NCBI GenBank assembly: GCA_025928265.1
Contig: JAICJV010000012.1
Span: 1-48,493, forward strand
Length of the DNA: 48,493 nt
From: Thermoleophilaceae bacterium
GTDB lineage: Bacteria > Actinomycetota > Thermoleophilia > Solirubrobacterales > Thermoleophilaceae
Direction of reading: 5' to 3'
Shown: piece by piece, positions 23,483 to 32,127 of the stretch
Numbering within the stretch: the first letter of the stretch is position 1
Layout: the number at the start of each line of letters is the position of its first letter
The notes under the pieces: generated by a model
Databases searched by the model: none
The model's input: only the letters and a program-made list of their open reading frames with translations
Told to the model about the DNA's origin: nothing
Made by a program: the position numbers and the translations under genes

Positions 23483-25612
23483 CTAGTCGACGCCCAGTGC
23501 GGCGCGCACGATGCGCGACTGCTCGGCGCGGTGGGCGGCGGAGTAGCCCTCGCCCGGTGAGGCGCGGAACTGGCGGCCGACGTACTCGTAGCGGACGCGG
23601 TCGGGCAGGATCCAGCCGAGCCGCGACTCCATCGTCGAGCGGGCGCCCATGTTCTTCGGCTCCTCCTGGGCCCACACCACGCACTCGAGGTTCGGGTAGC
23701 TCGCCATCAGGGCGCGCAGCTCGTTCTCCGCGAATGGATAGAGCAGCTCGACGCGGCCGACGGCCACGTGACCGCAGCCGGGGCGCGCCTCGTGGCCGAC
23801 GATGTCGTAGAAGACCTTGCCCGAGCAGAGCACGAGCCGCGTGACGTCCTCGCGCGACCCGGTGAGCGTCGGATCGTCGAGCACCGGCTTGAAGCTGCCC
23901 TCGCAGAGATCCTCGATGGCCGACGTGGCGGCGGGCAGGCGCAGCAACGACTTGGGCGTCATCACCACGAGCGGGCGGCGCTTCTTGATGAGCGCCTGAC
24001 GCCGCAGCAGATGGAAGTACTGGGCCGGAGTGGTGCAGTTGGCCACACGGATGTTGCCCTCCGCGCCGAGCTGCATGAAGCGCTCGAGGCGACCGGAGGA
24101 GTGCTCCGGCCCCGCGCCCTCGTAGCCGTGCGGCAAGAGCAGCGTGAGGCGCGTGGTCTGACCCCACTTCGCCAGCGCGGAGGTGATGAACTGGTCCACG
24201 ATCACCTGCGCGCTGTTCACGAAGTCGCCGAACTGCGCCTCCCAGAGCACCAGCGTCTCGGGTGCCTGCGCGCTGTAGCCGTACTCGAAGCCGAGCGCGG
24301 CGGCCTCCGACAGCGGACTGTTGTGCAGCTCGAACGTGACCTCCGCCTTCGGGAGGTTCTGAATGGGCGCGTACTTCTCGCCGGTCTGCGTATCGTGGAA
24401 CACGAGGTGGCGCTGGCTGAACGTGCCGCGCTCGGTGTCCTGGCCGGTCAGGCGGATCGGCACGCCCTGGTAGAGCAGCGAGCCCCAGGCAAGGTCCTCG
24501 GCGTGTGCCCAGTCGATCTTGCCCTCGTCGAGCCCGGTGCGGCGACGCTCCATGAACGGCTTGAGCTTGCGGTGCGTGGTGAAGCCCTCCGGCACCTTCA
24601 GCAGCTGCTCGTTGAGGTTCCGGAGCGTCTCCGCCGACACTGCGGTCTTCGGCTCCGGCGACGCCGTGCGGTCGAGCTGGCGCTCCTCCTCCTCGTCGCC
24701 CTGGTCGATCGCTGCCTTCAGGTCCTCGTGCGCGGTGGCGATCTGGCTGTGCACCTCGGTGGCCATCCGCTCGGCCTCGTCCTGCGTCACGAGCCCGCGC
24801 GCGACGAGCCGGTCCGCGTAGAGCTTGCGCACCGGGGGGTGCTTCTTGATCGCGTCGTACATCGTCGGCTGCGTGTACGCCGGCTCGTCCTGCTCGTTGT
24901 GGCCGAAGCGGCGGTAGCCGATCAGGTCGATGAGCGCGTCACGGCCGAACTTGTCGCGATACGCGAGCGCCAGGCGGATCGCGGCGATGCAGGCCTCCAC
25001 GTCGTCGGCGTTCACGTGGATGATCGGGATGTCGAAGCCCTTCGCGAGGTCCGACGCGTAGCGCGTCGAGCGGCTCTCGTCGGGATCCGTCGTGAAGCCG
25101 AGCTGGTTGTTCGTGATGATGTGGAGCGTGCCGCCGGTGGTGTAGCCCTCGAGGCCCTGGAGGTTCAGCGTCTCGGCCACCACACCCTGGCCCGGGAACG
25201 CCGCATCGCCGTGGATCAGGACCGGCAGGACCACGGTTGGGTCGTGCTCGAGCTTGCGGCTGTCGCGACTCGACTGGTCGGCGCGTGCGCGGCCCTCCAC
25301 GACGGGGTCGACGAACTCGAGGTGGCTCGGGTTCGGCGACAGCGTCACTCGGATGCCCTTGCCCGTGCTCGTCTTGCGGGTGCCGGCGGCGCCGTGGTGG
25401 TACTTCACGTCGCCGGTCCCGCCCTCGGGCATCTGCGTGTCCACCTCGAGGTTGGACTCGCCCTCGAACTCGGCGAGGATCGCCTGGTAGCTGCGCCCGA
25501 CGGTGTGCGCGAGCACGTTCAGCCGGCCGCGGTGCGCCATGCCGATGACCACCTCGCGCGCGCCCGCCGCGGACGCGAGCTCGAGCGTCTCGTCGAGCAT
25601 CGGCACGACCAT
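23483..25612 (-). CDS. kgd: 2-oxoglutarate dehydrogenase E1 portion, downstream of an in-frame TAG
   Basis: The coding sequence resumes in the same frame directly after the TAG at 25642-25640; conserved residues start at once (KQFSLEG), ten codons before the first ATG at 25612, which would be the restart if the halves are made separately. This part has 709 residues from that ATG. It carries VIGMAHRGRLNVLAHTVG, HGDAAFPGQGVVAETLNL, NNQLGFTT, GYRRFGHNEQDEPAYTQP and EFGYSAQAPETLVLWEAQFGD-type blocks, that is, the thiamine diphosphate-binding and transketolase-like domains of Kgd/SucA. All later motifs are intact, so decay has not set in. Alone it lacks the N-terminal part of E1 that is encoded before the TAG. 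Confidence 0.85.
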   Translation of the reverse strand: MVVPMLDETLELASAAGAREVVIGMAHRGRLNVLAHTVGRSYQAILAEFEGESNLEVDTQMPEGGTGDVKYHHGAAGTRKTSTGKGIRVTLSPNPSHLEFVDPVVEGRARADQSSRDSRKLEHDPTVVLPVLIHGDAAFPGQGVVAETLNLQGLEGYTTGGTLHIITNNQLGFTTDPDESRSTRYASDLAKGFDIPIIHVNADDVEACIAAIRLALAYRDKFGRDALIDLIGYRRFGHNEQDEPAYTQPTMYDAIKKHPPVRKLYADRLVARGLVTQDEAERMATEVHSQIATAHEDLKAAIDQGDEEEERQLDRTASPEPKTAVSAETLRNLNEQLLKVPEGFTTHRKLKPFMERRRTGLDEGKIDWAHAEDLAWGSLLYQGVPIRLTGQDTERGTFSQRHLVFHDTQTGEKYAPIQNLPKAEVTFELHNSPLSEAAALGFEYGYSAQAPETLVLWEAQFGDFVNSAQVIVDQFITSALAKWGQTTRLTLLLPHGYEGAGPEHSSGRLERFMQLGAEGNIRVANCTTPAQYFHLLRRQALIKKRRPLVVMTPKSLLRLPAATSAIEDLCEGSFKPVLDDPTLTGSREDVTRLVLCSGKVFYDIVGHEARPGCGHVAVGRVELLYPFAENELRALMASYPNLECVVWAQEEPKNMGARSTMESRLGWILPDRVRYEYVGRQFRASPGEGYSAAHRAEQSRIVRAALGVD

Positions 25613-25639
25613 GTCGAGGCCCTCGAGCGAGAACTGCTT

Positions 25640-25642
25640 CTA
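25640..25642 (-). other. In-frame amber codon interrupting the oxoglutarate dehydrogenase fusion
   Basis: On the minus strand the reading is TTC CTG GGC TAG AAG CAG TTC TCG. Actinobacterial homologues read G-Q-K-R-F-S-L-E-G here, so TAG stands where CAG (Gln) is expected, one transition away. It is codon 740 of the fusion. Many genes in the window use TAG as a normal stop, so the codon is not reassigned genome-wide. Confidence 0.85.
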
Positions 25643-27859
25643 GCCCAGGAACGCCTTGTGCAGGTAGCCCTCGAAGACGTCGGCCTCGGTCAGGCGTTTC
25701 AGCAGCGCGATGCGGGCCTCGTCGTCCAGCTGGTGCCGGTGCTCGCCGGATTCGATCGTCTGCCGCAGCCACACGCGCTGCTCGTGGTCGGCGATGTGCT
25801 CGATCTCGTAGGCGATCGTGCCGGTGTAGGTCTCCTGGAGGTGCGGGAGCGAGTCGGCGAACGTCTCGCCGGGCACGGCGACCCGCAGCACCGACGACGG
25901 GATCGCGCGCATGAGCTCGGGCGTGAGGTTCACGGTGGCGGGGTCGAGCGCCGGGTCGGACTCGGGCTCGGAGCCGAGCGGATCGAGGCGGGCGGCCAGG
26001 TGGCCGTGCATGCGGTGCGCCTTCACGACAGAGGTGGCGGCCTGGACGGCCTGGAGCAGGGCGAGGTCGGCCCCCGTTCCGGCGCCCGGGCGGACCGGCG
26101 ACGGTGCGGGCTCGGCGGCGGTTACCGGCCCGGCGCCGTCGCTGCGACGGTCCTCCACACCCGCGGGCGGCACGTGCGCGTCGATCCCGAGCTCCTCGAA
26201 GATCGACTCGTAGAAGTTGTCGTCGCCCTGCAGCAGCTGGTCGATGCTGCGCAGGAACGCGCCCGACTCGGCGCCCTGGATCACGCGATGGTCGTAGGTC
26301 GAGGTCATCGTCATGATCTTCGAGACGCCCAGGTCGCGCAGCTTCTCCGGGTTCAACTTGGTCAGCCCGGGCGGATAGCTGATGGCGCCGGTGGCGACGA
26401 TCGTGCCCTGGCCCGGCATGAGCCGCGGCACCGAGGCGACGGTGCCGATGCCGCCCGGATTCGTGAGGCTGATGTTCGCGCCCGCGTAGTCATCGGGCTT
26501 CAGCGTGTTGTCACGGGCGCCCGCGACCAGCCGGTCGTACTCGGCGACGAAGTCGGAGAAGTTCCGCTCGCTGGCGGCCTTGAGCACGGGCACCACGAGC
26601 GAGCGGGTGCCGTCCTTGCGCTCGACGTCGACCGCGAGGCCCAGGCTGATGGCCTCGGGCACGACGCGCTGCGGCTTGCCGTCGGCCTCCTGGTAGGAGT
26701 TGCCCATCACGGGCATCTCCTGCGCGGCGCGCACGATCGCCCATGCGATCAGGTGCGTGAACGACAGCTTGCGCCCGGCCGCCTTCAGTGCCTTGCGCCG
26801 CTCGTCGAGCCGGTCGACCTCGAGTGTGCGGAAGCTCGTGGCCGTCGGGATCGAGAGGCTCTCGTTCATGAAGCGCGCCAGCGTGGCGGCGGGCCCGCGG
26901 ATGGGCTGCGTGCCAGGGGCGGGTGCGGCCGGCTTGGTCGGAGCCGCTGCTTCCGGCACCTTGGCGTGGCCGTTGCCCTCGATGGCCTCCTGGACGTCCT
27001 CCTTGGTCACGCGCCCGCGCGGGCCGGACCCCTCGAGCGTGTCGACGTCGACGCCGTTGGCGGCAGCCATGCGCGCGGCAACCGGAGTCGCATTCGAAGC
27101 GCCGTTCCCGCCGCCGTTGGCCGTCCGCGCCCGGCCGGCTGCCGTCTGCGGGCCGCCGCTTGCCGGCGGCGGGCCGCCTCCTGCGGGCTGCCCGACGGCG
27201 ATCCGCGCCACAACGGTCCCGGTGGCAACCACGTCGTCGGGCGCAGCAAGAATCTCCACCACCGTCCCCGCCACCGGCGACGGCAGCTCGGCATCGACCT
27301 TGTCGGTCGAGATCTCGACGAGGCCCTGCTCCTTCTCCACCTGGTCGCCCACCTTCACGAGCCAGTCGAGCACGGTGCCCTCGGACACCGACTCGCCCAT
27401 CTCGGGGACTGGGATGTCGACCACCTCGGCGTCGCTCGGCGCGACTGCGGCCTCGGGCTTGACGTCGTCGAGCGCCTCCTTGGCCTCCTCGTTCTCGACC
27501 TCCGCCGCGGCGCCGTGCTCGGCTTCCTCGACCGCCGACTCGTCCGCCGCCCAGTCCGCATCGTGGGTCTCGGGCAGCGCCTCGGGCTCTGCGGCGGCGC
27601 CGTTGCTGCCGCCGGGTGAGATCTCGCCGAGGACGGTGCCGACGGGAACGGTCTCGTCGGGCTCGACCAGGATCTTCGTCAGGACCCCGCTCGCGGGCGA
27701 GGGAACCTCCGTGTCGACCTTGTCGGTCGAGACCTCGACGAGGCCCTGCTCGGCCTCGACCTCATCGCCCACCTTGACGAGCCACTCGAGGATCGTTCCC
27801 TCGGTCACCGACTCGCCCATCTCGGGCATGCGTATCTGGACGGTCGTGCCGGCTTCCAT
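25640..27859 (-). CDS. kgd: 2-oxoglutarate dehydrogenase fusion, upstream part: two lipoyl domains, E3-binding domain, E2 core and start of E1
   Basis: 739 residues before the TAG. Lipoyl domain 1 (~7-82) has the lipoyl-lysine Lys47 in TDKVDTEVPSP; lipoyl domain 2 (~147-222) has Lys187 in TDKVDAELPSP. An acidic Ala/Glu linker joins them. A peripheral-subunit-binding domain (257-293, ATPVAARMAAANGVDVDTL, GPRGRVTKEDV) and an E2 acyltransferase core ending in TYDHRVIQGAESGAFL, the Kgd form of the motif, follow. From about residue 600 the E1 N-terminal part starts (HRMHGHLAARLDPLG). With the downstream ORF the whole would be 1458 residues. It would convert 2-oxoglutarate to succinyl-CoA with a separate E3. 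Mycobacterial Kgd lacks the lipoyl and E3-binding domains. It is divergent from the flavoprotein at 27924. Confidence 0.88.
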   Translation of the reverse strand: MEAGTTVQIRMPEMGESVTEGTILEWLVKVGDEVEAEQGLVEVSTDKVDTEVPSPASGVLTKILVEPDETVPVGTVLGEISPGGSNGAAAEPEALPETHDADWAADESAVEEAEHGAAAEVENEEAKEALDDVKPEAAVAPSDAEVVDIPVPEMGESVSEGTVLDWLVKVGDQVEKEQGLVEISTDKVDAELPSPVAGTVVEILAAPDDVVATGTVVARIAVGQPAGGGPPPASGGPQTAAGRARTANGGGNGASNATPVAARMAAANGVDVDTLEGSGPRGRVTKEDVQEAIEGNGHAKVPEAAAPTKPAAPAPGTQPIRGPAATLARFMNESLSIPTATSFRTLEVDRLDERRKALKAAGRKLSFTHLIAWAIVRAAQEMPVMGNSYQEADGKPQRVVPEAISLGLAVDVERKDGTRSLVVPVLKAASERNFSDFVAEYDRLVAGARDNTLKPDDYAGANISLTNPGGIGTVASVPRLMPGQGTIVATGAISYPPGLTKLNPEKLRDLGVSKIMTMTSTYDHRVIQGAESGAFLRSIDQLLQGDDNFYESIFEELGIDAHVPPAGVEDRRSDGAGPVTAAEPAPSPVRPGAGTGADLALLQAVQAATSVVKAHRMHGHLAARLDPLGSEPESDPALDPATVNLTPELMRAIPSSVLRVAVPGETFADSLPHLQETYTGTIAYEIEHIADHEQRVWLRQTIESGEHRHQLDDEARIALLKRLTEADVFEGYLHKAFLG

Positions 27860-27923
27860 GAGGTGCTCTGCCTACTCTAGCCCTCTCGCGTCTAGCCCTC
27901 TCGGGTCGTAGAAGATAAGGCCC

Positions 27924-29495
27924 ATGAATCCCTCACTCATGAAGTGGTGGGGCTGGGGTCGTCCGGATGACCAGCCGCCGGCCGCGATGGGCCTCGCCGC
28001 GCGGGAGCACCTGGGCTTCGGGCCGGCCGACTTCGAGGAGCCCGCGCGGCTCGAGGACGTGGAGCTGCGGCCGCCGCGTGTCGAGCCGCCGGACGCCCTG
28101 CGCGAGATCTGCTCGACAGACCGTGAGGCGCGCATCTCGCACGCGTACGGCAAGGCATACCGCGACATCGTCAGGGCGTTCCGCGGGCGGATCGACAATC
28201 CTCCCGACGTCGTCGCCTATCCGCGCGAGGAGCACGAGATCGAGCACCTGCTCGAGTGGTGCGCGGAGGCCGGCGCGGCGGCAATCCCGTACGGCGGCGG
28301 CACCAGCGTCGTGGGCGGCGTGGAGGCGCGCGGCGCGGAAAGAGCGGTGACGATCGACCTGAGCGCGCTCGACCGCGTGCTCGAGGTGGACAGGAAGTCG
28401 CTCGCCGCGCGCGTGCAGCCTGGCGCATCCGGGCCGCGCCTGGCGGAGCAGCTACGCGAGCACGATCTCACGCTGCGCCACTACCCGCAGTCGTGGGAGT
28501 TCGCCACGGTCGGCGGCTGGATCGCGACGCGCGCCGGCGGCCATTACGCCACCGGGGCGACGCACATCGACGACTTCGTGGAGTCGATCCGCGCGATCAC
28601 GCCGCGCGGCGTATGGCAGTCGCGCCGCCTGCCGGGTTCCGGCGCCGGGCCGAGCCCCGACCGCATGCTGATCGGCTCCGAGGGCATCCTCGGCGTGATC
28701 ACCGAGGCATGGATCCGGGTGCAGCGGCCGCCCGGCTTCCGCGCGAGCGCCGGCGTGCAGTTCGGCGATTTACTCGCCGGTGGGCGCGCGGTGCGCGACC
28801 TCGCGCAGTCCGGGTTGATGCCGTCCAACTGCCGGCTGCTGGACGAGGGGGAGGCCACGATCAGCGGCGCCGCGGCCGGGCGGGCGCTGCTGGTGCTCGG
28901 CTTCGAGTCGGCCGACCACCCGCTCGGGCCGTGGATGGACCGCGCGCTCGAGCTGTGCCACGACCACGGCGGCGAGGTCACGGACGGTCCGAACCTGCGC
29001 GAGCCGGGCACGGGCAGCGGGTCCGACACGTGGAGGAACGTGTTCCTCCAGGCGCCCTACCTGCGCGACACGCTGATCGCCTGCGGCGTGCTCGCCGACA
29101 CCTTCGAGACCGCCATCACCTGGGACCGCTTCGAGGGCTTCGTGACCGCCGTGCGCGAGAGCGCCGAGCTGGCGGTGCGCGAGGTGTGCGGCGACGGCCG
29201 AGTGACCTGCCGCCTCACGCACGCATACGCGGACGGCGCCGCGCCCTACTTCACGGTCTACGCACCCGCACGACGCGGCTCCGAGGTGGAGCAGTGGGAC
29301 GCGGTGAAGGCGGCAGCATCCGAGACGCTGATCGCCGCGGGCGGGACGATCACCCACCACCACGCCGTCGGGCGCGACCACCGCCCCTGGTACGACCAGC
29401 AGCGCCCGGACCCGTTTGCGGACGCGCTGCGGGCGGCCAAACGCGCGGTGGACCCGGCGGGCGTACTGAATCCCGGCGTGCTGATCGACTCCTGA
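27924..29495 (+). CDS. FAD-binding oxidase of the alkyldihydroxyacetonephosphate synthase (AGPS) type
   Basis: Predicted 523 residues; ATG at 27924 (a second in-frame ATG at 27939 begins the conserved MKWWGWG). The FAD-binding PCMH domain shows PYGGGTSVVGGVEA, ATVGGWIATRAGGHYATG and LIGSEGILGVITEAWIRVQ; the C-terminal substrate domain ends with THHHAVGRDH and AKRAVDPAGVLNPGVL. The MKWWGWG opening and the HHH motif are typical of AGPS and its bacterial relatives, which in ether-lipid synthesis swap the acyl chain of acyl-DHAP for an alkyl chain. Bacterial homologues may have other substrates, so the reaction is inferred. It is divergent from the dehydrogenase fusion across 64 bases. Confidence 0.85.
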   Translation: MNPSLMKWWGWGRPDDQPPAAMGLAAREHLGFGPADFEEPARLEDVELRPPRVEPPDALREICSTDREARISHAYGKAYRDIVRAFRGRIDNPPDVVAYPREEHEIEHLLEWCAEAGAAAIPYGGGTSVVGGVEARGAERAVTIDLSALDRVLEVDRKSLAARVQPGASGPRLAEQLREHDLTLRHYPQSWEFATVGGWIATRAGGHYATGATHIDDFVESIRAITPRGVWQSRRLPGSGAGPSPDRMLIGSEGILGVITEAWIRVQRPPGFRASAGVQFGDLLAGGRAVRDLAQSGLMPSNCRLLDEGEATISGAAAGRALLVLGFESADHPLGPWMDRALELCHDHGGEVTDGPNLREPGTGSGSDTWRNVFLQAPYLRDTLIACGVLADTFETAITWDRFEGFVTAVRESAELAVREVCGDGRVTCRLTHAYADGAAPYFTVYAPARRGSEVEQWDAVKAAASETLIAAGGTITHHHAVGRDHRPWYDQQRPDPFADALRAAKRAVDPAGVLNPGVLIDS

Positions 29496-29501
29496 CCCAA
29501 A

Positions 29502-29517
29502 CCCCCCGTCCAGGGGG
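29502..29517 (+). terminator. Possible weak hairpin terminator
   Basis: A C-run (29502-29507) pairs with a G-run (29513-29517) across a GTCCA loop just after the flavoprotein stop. There is no T tract, so it may only attenuate transcription. Confidence 0.25.
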
Positions 29518-29554
29518 ATCGCGCTTCGGTAAGAGTCGTGTTAGGGATGGCGCG

Positions 29555-30052
29555 ATGGCGCTTACGGAGGCTCAGGCGGACAAGACGCTCCGGGCTCTGA
29601 AGAAGCCGACCTACGCGAACCGCGCCGCGCTGTCCGTCCTCTTCGGGGAGCCGGCAGCAGTGACCGCGGCAACGAAGCTCCTGGCACTCGAGAAGCCGCC
29701 GGCCGACGCCGTGCTGCTGGGCGCTCTGCAGGTGTACGCGGACTCAGGCGGCGATCCCGCGCCGCTCCTGAAGCTGATCGCCGACACCCGGCCGGGCATT
29801 CGCGTGCTCGCTGCCCAGGGTCTGCTCGCGCGCGGCGACAAGCGCGGCTTCCCGGTCCTGATCGCGGAGCTCGAGGGCGAACTGGAGTGGGCGAGCGCGT
29901 CGCGCCACCTGGCGCGCTGGACCGCCAACGGCACCTTCGGCCCGCCGTTCGATGCCGACGCGCGCCAGCGAGCCGACGCCGCCAAGCGCTGGGGCGCCTG
30001 GTGGTCCGCCAGCAAGGACAGGATCACGTTCAAGGGCGGCCGCTGGTCATGA
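29555..30052 (+). CDS. HEAT-like helical repeat protein (first gene of a three-gene cassette)
   Basis: Predicted 165 residues from the ATG at 29555. The sequence is built of short helix pairs in HEAT style (ADAVLLGALQVYADSGGDP, LLKLIADTRPGIRVLAAQGL, GFPVLIAELEG), ending with RADAAKRWGAWWSASKDRITF, a Trp-rich closing helix seen in other HEAT-repeat proteins. No signal peptide or membrane segment is visible; a protein-binding scaffold or immunity/adaptor role would fit, but this is inference. Its stop overlaps the start of the metallopeptidase-like gene (ATGA). Confidence 0.75.
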   Translation: MALTEAQADKTLRALKKPTYANRAALSVLFGEPAAVTAATKLLALEKPPADAVLLGALQVYADSGGDPAPLLKLIADTRPGIRVLAAQGLLARGDKRGFPVLIAELEGELEWASASRHLARWTANGTFGPPFDADARQRADAAKRWGAWWSASKDRITFKGGRWS

Positions 30053-31107
30053 GCAGCCCGTACGTGACGTGGCCGACCGCGGCGACCGCGCACTCGAGGA
30101 AGAGCATCGACGTGGTCGTGCGCATCGACTTCGTGCTCGAGAACGAGCTCAAGGGGCCGCCGCCCGACTTCCGTCGCGTCGCGCTTCCCGGCACCGTCAA
30201 GAAGGTCGAGGCGAAGTGGTCCGGCAAGAAGTTCAAGTGCTACGACTTCAACGTCACGATCGACTACCGGATCGTGCCGGACCGCAAGGCGCTGCGGCCG
30301 GACGCCCTCGACGTGTCGCTGCGAGAGGACCTTCCGGGGTACGCGACCACGGTCGCCAAGGGACCCGACGGCAAGGCCCTCAGCGACGATCCCGGCGACG
30401 CGCTCGTGCCGGGCCGGAGCGGCACCTTCAGCGAGAGCGTCTGGGAACTCGGCTCCGACACGATGTCGCACGAGCTGGGCCACGTCCTCGGGCTCGACGA
30501 CGGCTACACCGGCTCGGGCACCAGCACCACCCCGCTGCCGGGCCACCCCCTCGACGTGATGGCGAGCCCGAAGAACGCCGTGCTGCCGGAGACGGTCACA
30601 CGGGCGGTCCGGCGCAACTACGGCCCGTCGTTCGAGAAGGCGATGAAGTGCCCGCTGGGCGTGCGCTTCGGCCCGTCCAAGTTCGAGTTGGTGCTGGCAT
30701 CACTCGACGACATCCGCCTCGACGCCAGGGCACCGCGGTACGACCCGCCCACGGCGGACCCGGATGCCCAGCCCGAGCCTGCGGAGTTCAGCGGCACGTT
30801 CCACGTGGCGGGGGAGTACCTCACCAAGTTCCCAGAGCTTCCGTGGGCCGCATCGGGACAGGCCGATCGCCCCGTCAAGTTCAAGCTGGACCTGAGTCAG
30901 GAGCCGATCGACCTGCGGATCGACCTCGGCTTCTGGCTCTTGACGCAGAAGCTCCACTGGGACCCCGAGTCGAGCCTGCCGTACGCGGAAGGCCCGCTCG
31001 TGATCAACGTCAAGGACGCCCAGATGGACTCGTCGGTGATGTTCCCCGGCCCTCCGTTGACCCCCGAGTTCTACGACCCCGACAAGGACGGAGGCCCGGT
31101 CGCATGA
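30049..31107 (+). CDS. Predicted metzincin-like zinc metallopeptidase without signal peptide
   Basis: Predicted 352 residues, ATG overlapping the previous stop. The zinc motif HELGHVLGLDD at residues 141-151 fits HExxHxxGxxD/H, and Met171 in LDVMAS about 20 residues later would be the Met-turn, which together suggest a metzincin fold. The N-terminal ~130 residues are beta-rich with a single Cys64; the C-terminal ~180 residues contain no recognised domain. There is no signal peptide, so if it acts outside the cell it needs another export route. Function and substrate are unknown. The start overlaps and the same strand order as its neighbours imply one operon. Confidence 0.7.
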   Translation: MSSPYVTWPTAATAHSRKSIDVVVRIDFVLENELKGPPPDFRRVALPGTVKKVEAKWSGKKFKCYDFNVTIDYRIVPDRKALRPDALDVSLREDLPGYATTVAKGPDGKALSDDPGDALVPGRSGTFSESVWELGSDTMSHELGHVLGLDDGYTGSGTSTTPLPGHPLDVMASPKNAVLPETVTRAVRRNYGPSFEKAMKCPLGVRFGPSKFELVLASLDDIRLDARAPRYDPPTADPDAQPEPAEFSGTFHVAGEYLTKFPELPWAASGQADRPVKFKLDLSQEPIDLRIDLGFWLLTQKLHWDPESSLPYAEGPLVINVKDAQMDSSVMFPGPPLTPEFYDPDKDGGPVA

Positions 31108-32108
31108 GCGTGTGGACGGCGCCACCTCTGGACGCGAAGGCGTTCGCGGCGATTGCGGCGCTCGGCGAGCCGTCGCGGCCGCAGCCGCTGCCGGGATCCC
31201 GACGAGCGGGCGAGCGCGTCTGGCGAACGGCGCTCGGCCGGGACGCCGTGATCAAGGCCTACTCGAAGAAGGGCGCGCCGGTCCCGGCCGGGTCGACGCT
31301 CGTCGAGCAGGACGGCGTGCTCGTCGTGCGCGCGCCGTTCGGCGACACGTGCGTGATGTTCGGCCCGGCGCAGACCGGCGCGAGCTACTCGCTGATCCCG
31401 GGCCCCACGCTCCACGTGGACGGCAAGGGCGTGCCAACCGGCGATCGGTACGGCGCGTGCGGCATCGACGACATGAACCTGAACACGGGCAAGCCGCAGA
31501 TCTCCGTCGTCGCGTTCCTCAAGGAGGGCGACCAGCAGTGGCTGCTCTGGGTCTCCGAGAACGAGGACGGCAAGGGCAAGGGGATGGGCCTGCTGGAGCC
31601 GGTCAAGCCCGAGGATCTGCACAACCAGGACAACAGCCCGCTCGAGGGGAAGGCCAAGCCGGCGACCATCAGGCGAACTGCCAGCGGGGTCGAGACGAGC
31701 TTCAAGCGCGGCAGTTCCACGATCAAGGTGGCGGCCACGCGCACCCACTCGATGTGCGCACTGCTCACGACGATGGCGCCGGCGCCGGAGAAGCTCGATC
31801 CGTCGCACCGGCTGATGTGCGTGACCAAGACATCGAGCGGCCCGATGGACCAGCGGATCCAGGGCGTGGGAGGCGTGACCGCCGGCAAGCCATGGCGACT
31901 CGATGCCGCCACACTCATCGCGCGGATCGAGGCCGGCGAGCGTTTCTACGTGCAGGAGTCGGACGGCGAGGATCCGGTCTTCGTCACGGTCGACAAGGGC
32001 ACCAGCGGCACCAAGTACCCGCTGGCGAAGAAATCGGGCGACCGCCGCAACCTCGTGGGCGGGCTCTCGAAATGCCGGAAGGTGTCGAAGCCGGTGACCC
32101 CGCCCTAG
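31104..32108 (+). CDS. Protein of unknown function with a C-terminal DUF3892-like domain
   Basis: Predicted 334 residues, ATG overlapping the metallopeptidase-like stop (ATGA). The N-terminal ~230 residues (KAYSKKGAPVPAG, GACGIDDMNLNTGKPQ, AFLKEGDQQWLLWVSE) match nothing I know; repeated beta-type strands suggest a sandwich or barrel. Residues ~235-325 resemble DUF3892: CVTKTSSGP, QRIQGVGGV, KPWRLDAATLIARIEAGERF, FVTVDKGTSGTKYPL and a closing LVGGLSKC. DUF3892 proteins are small and of unknown function. No signal peptide is visible. It is the last gene of the cassette, 19 bases before the MBL-fold gene. Confidence 0.7.
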   Translation: MSVWTAPPLDAKAFAAIAALGEPSRPQPLPGSRRAGERVWRTALGRDAVIKAYSKKGAPVPAGSTLVEQDGVLVVRAPFGDTCVMFGPAQTGASYSLIPGPTLHVDGKGVPTGDRYGACGIDDMNLNTGKPQISVVAFLKEGDQQWLLWVSENEDGKGKGMGLLEPVKPEDLHNQDNSPLEGKAKPATIRRTASGVETSFKRGSSTIKVAATRTHSMCALLTTMAPAPEKLDPSHRLMCVTKTSSGPMDQRIQGVGGVTAGKPWRLDAATLIARIEAGERFYVQESDGEDPVFVTVDKGTSGTKYPLAKKSGDRRNLVGGLSKCRKVSKPVTPP

Positions 32109-32127
32109 CGGCCATATTCTCCACGGC

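Noticed and set aside
23768-27619. A very long open frame (over 1280 codons) on the plus strand opposite the oxoglutarate dehydrogenase genes
   Set aside because: It is antiparallel to a gene with clear lipoyl, E2 and E1 motifs, and its product is a low-complexity Leu/Arg/Val/His-rich chain typical of antisense frames in GC-rich DNA.
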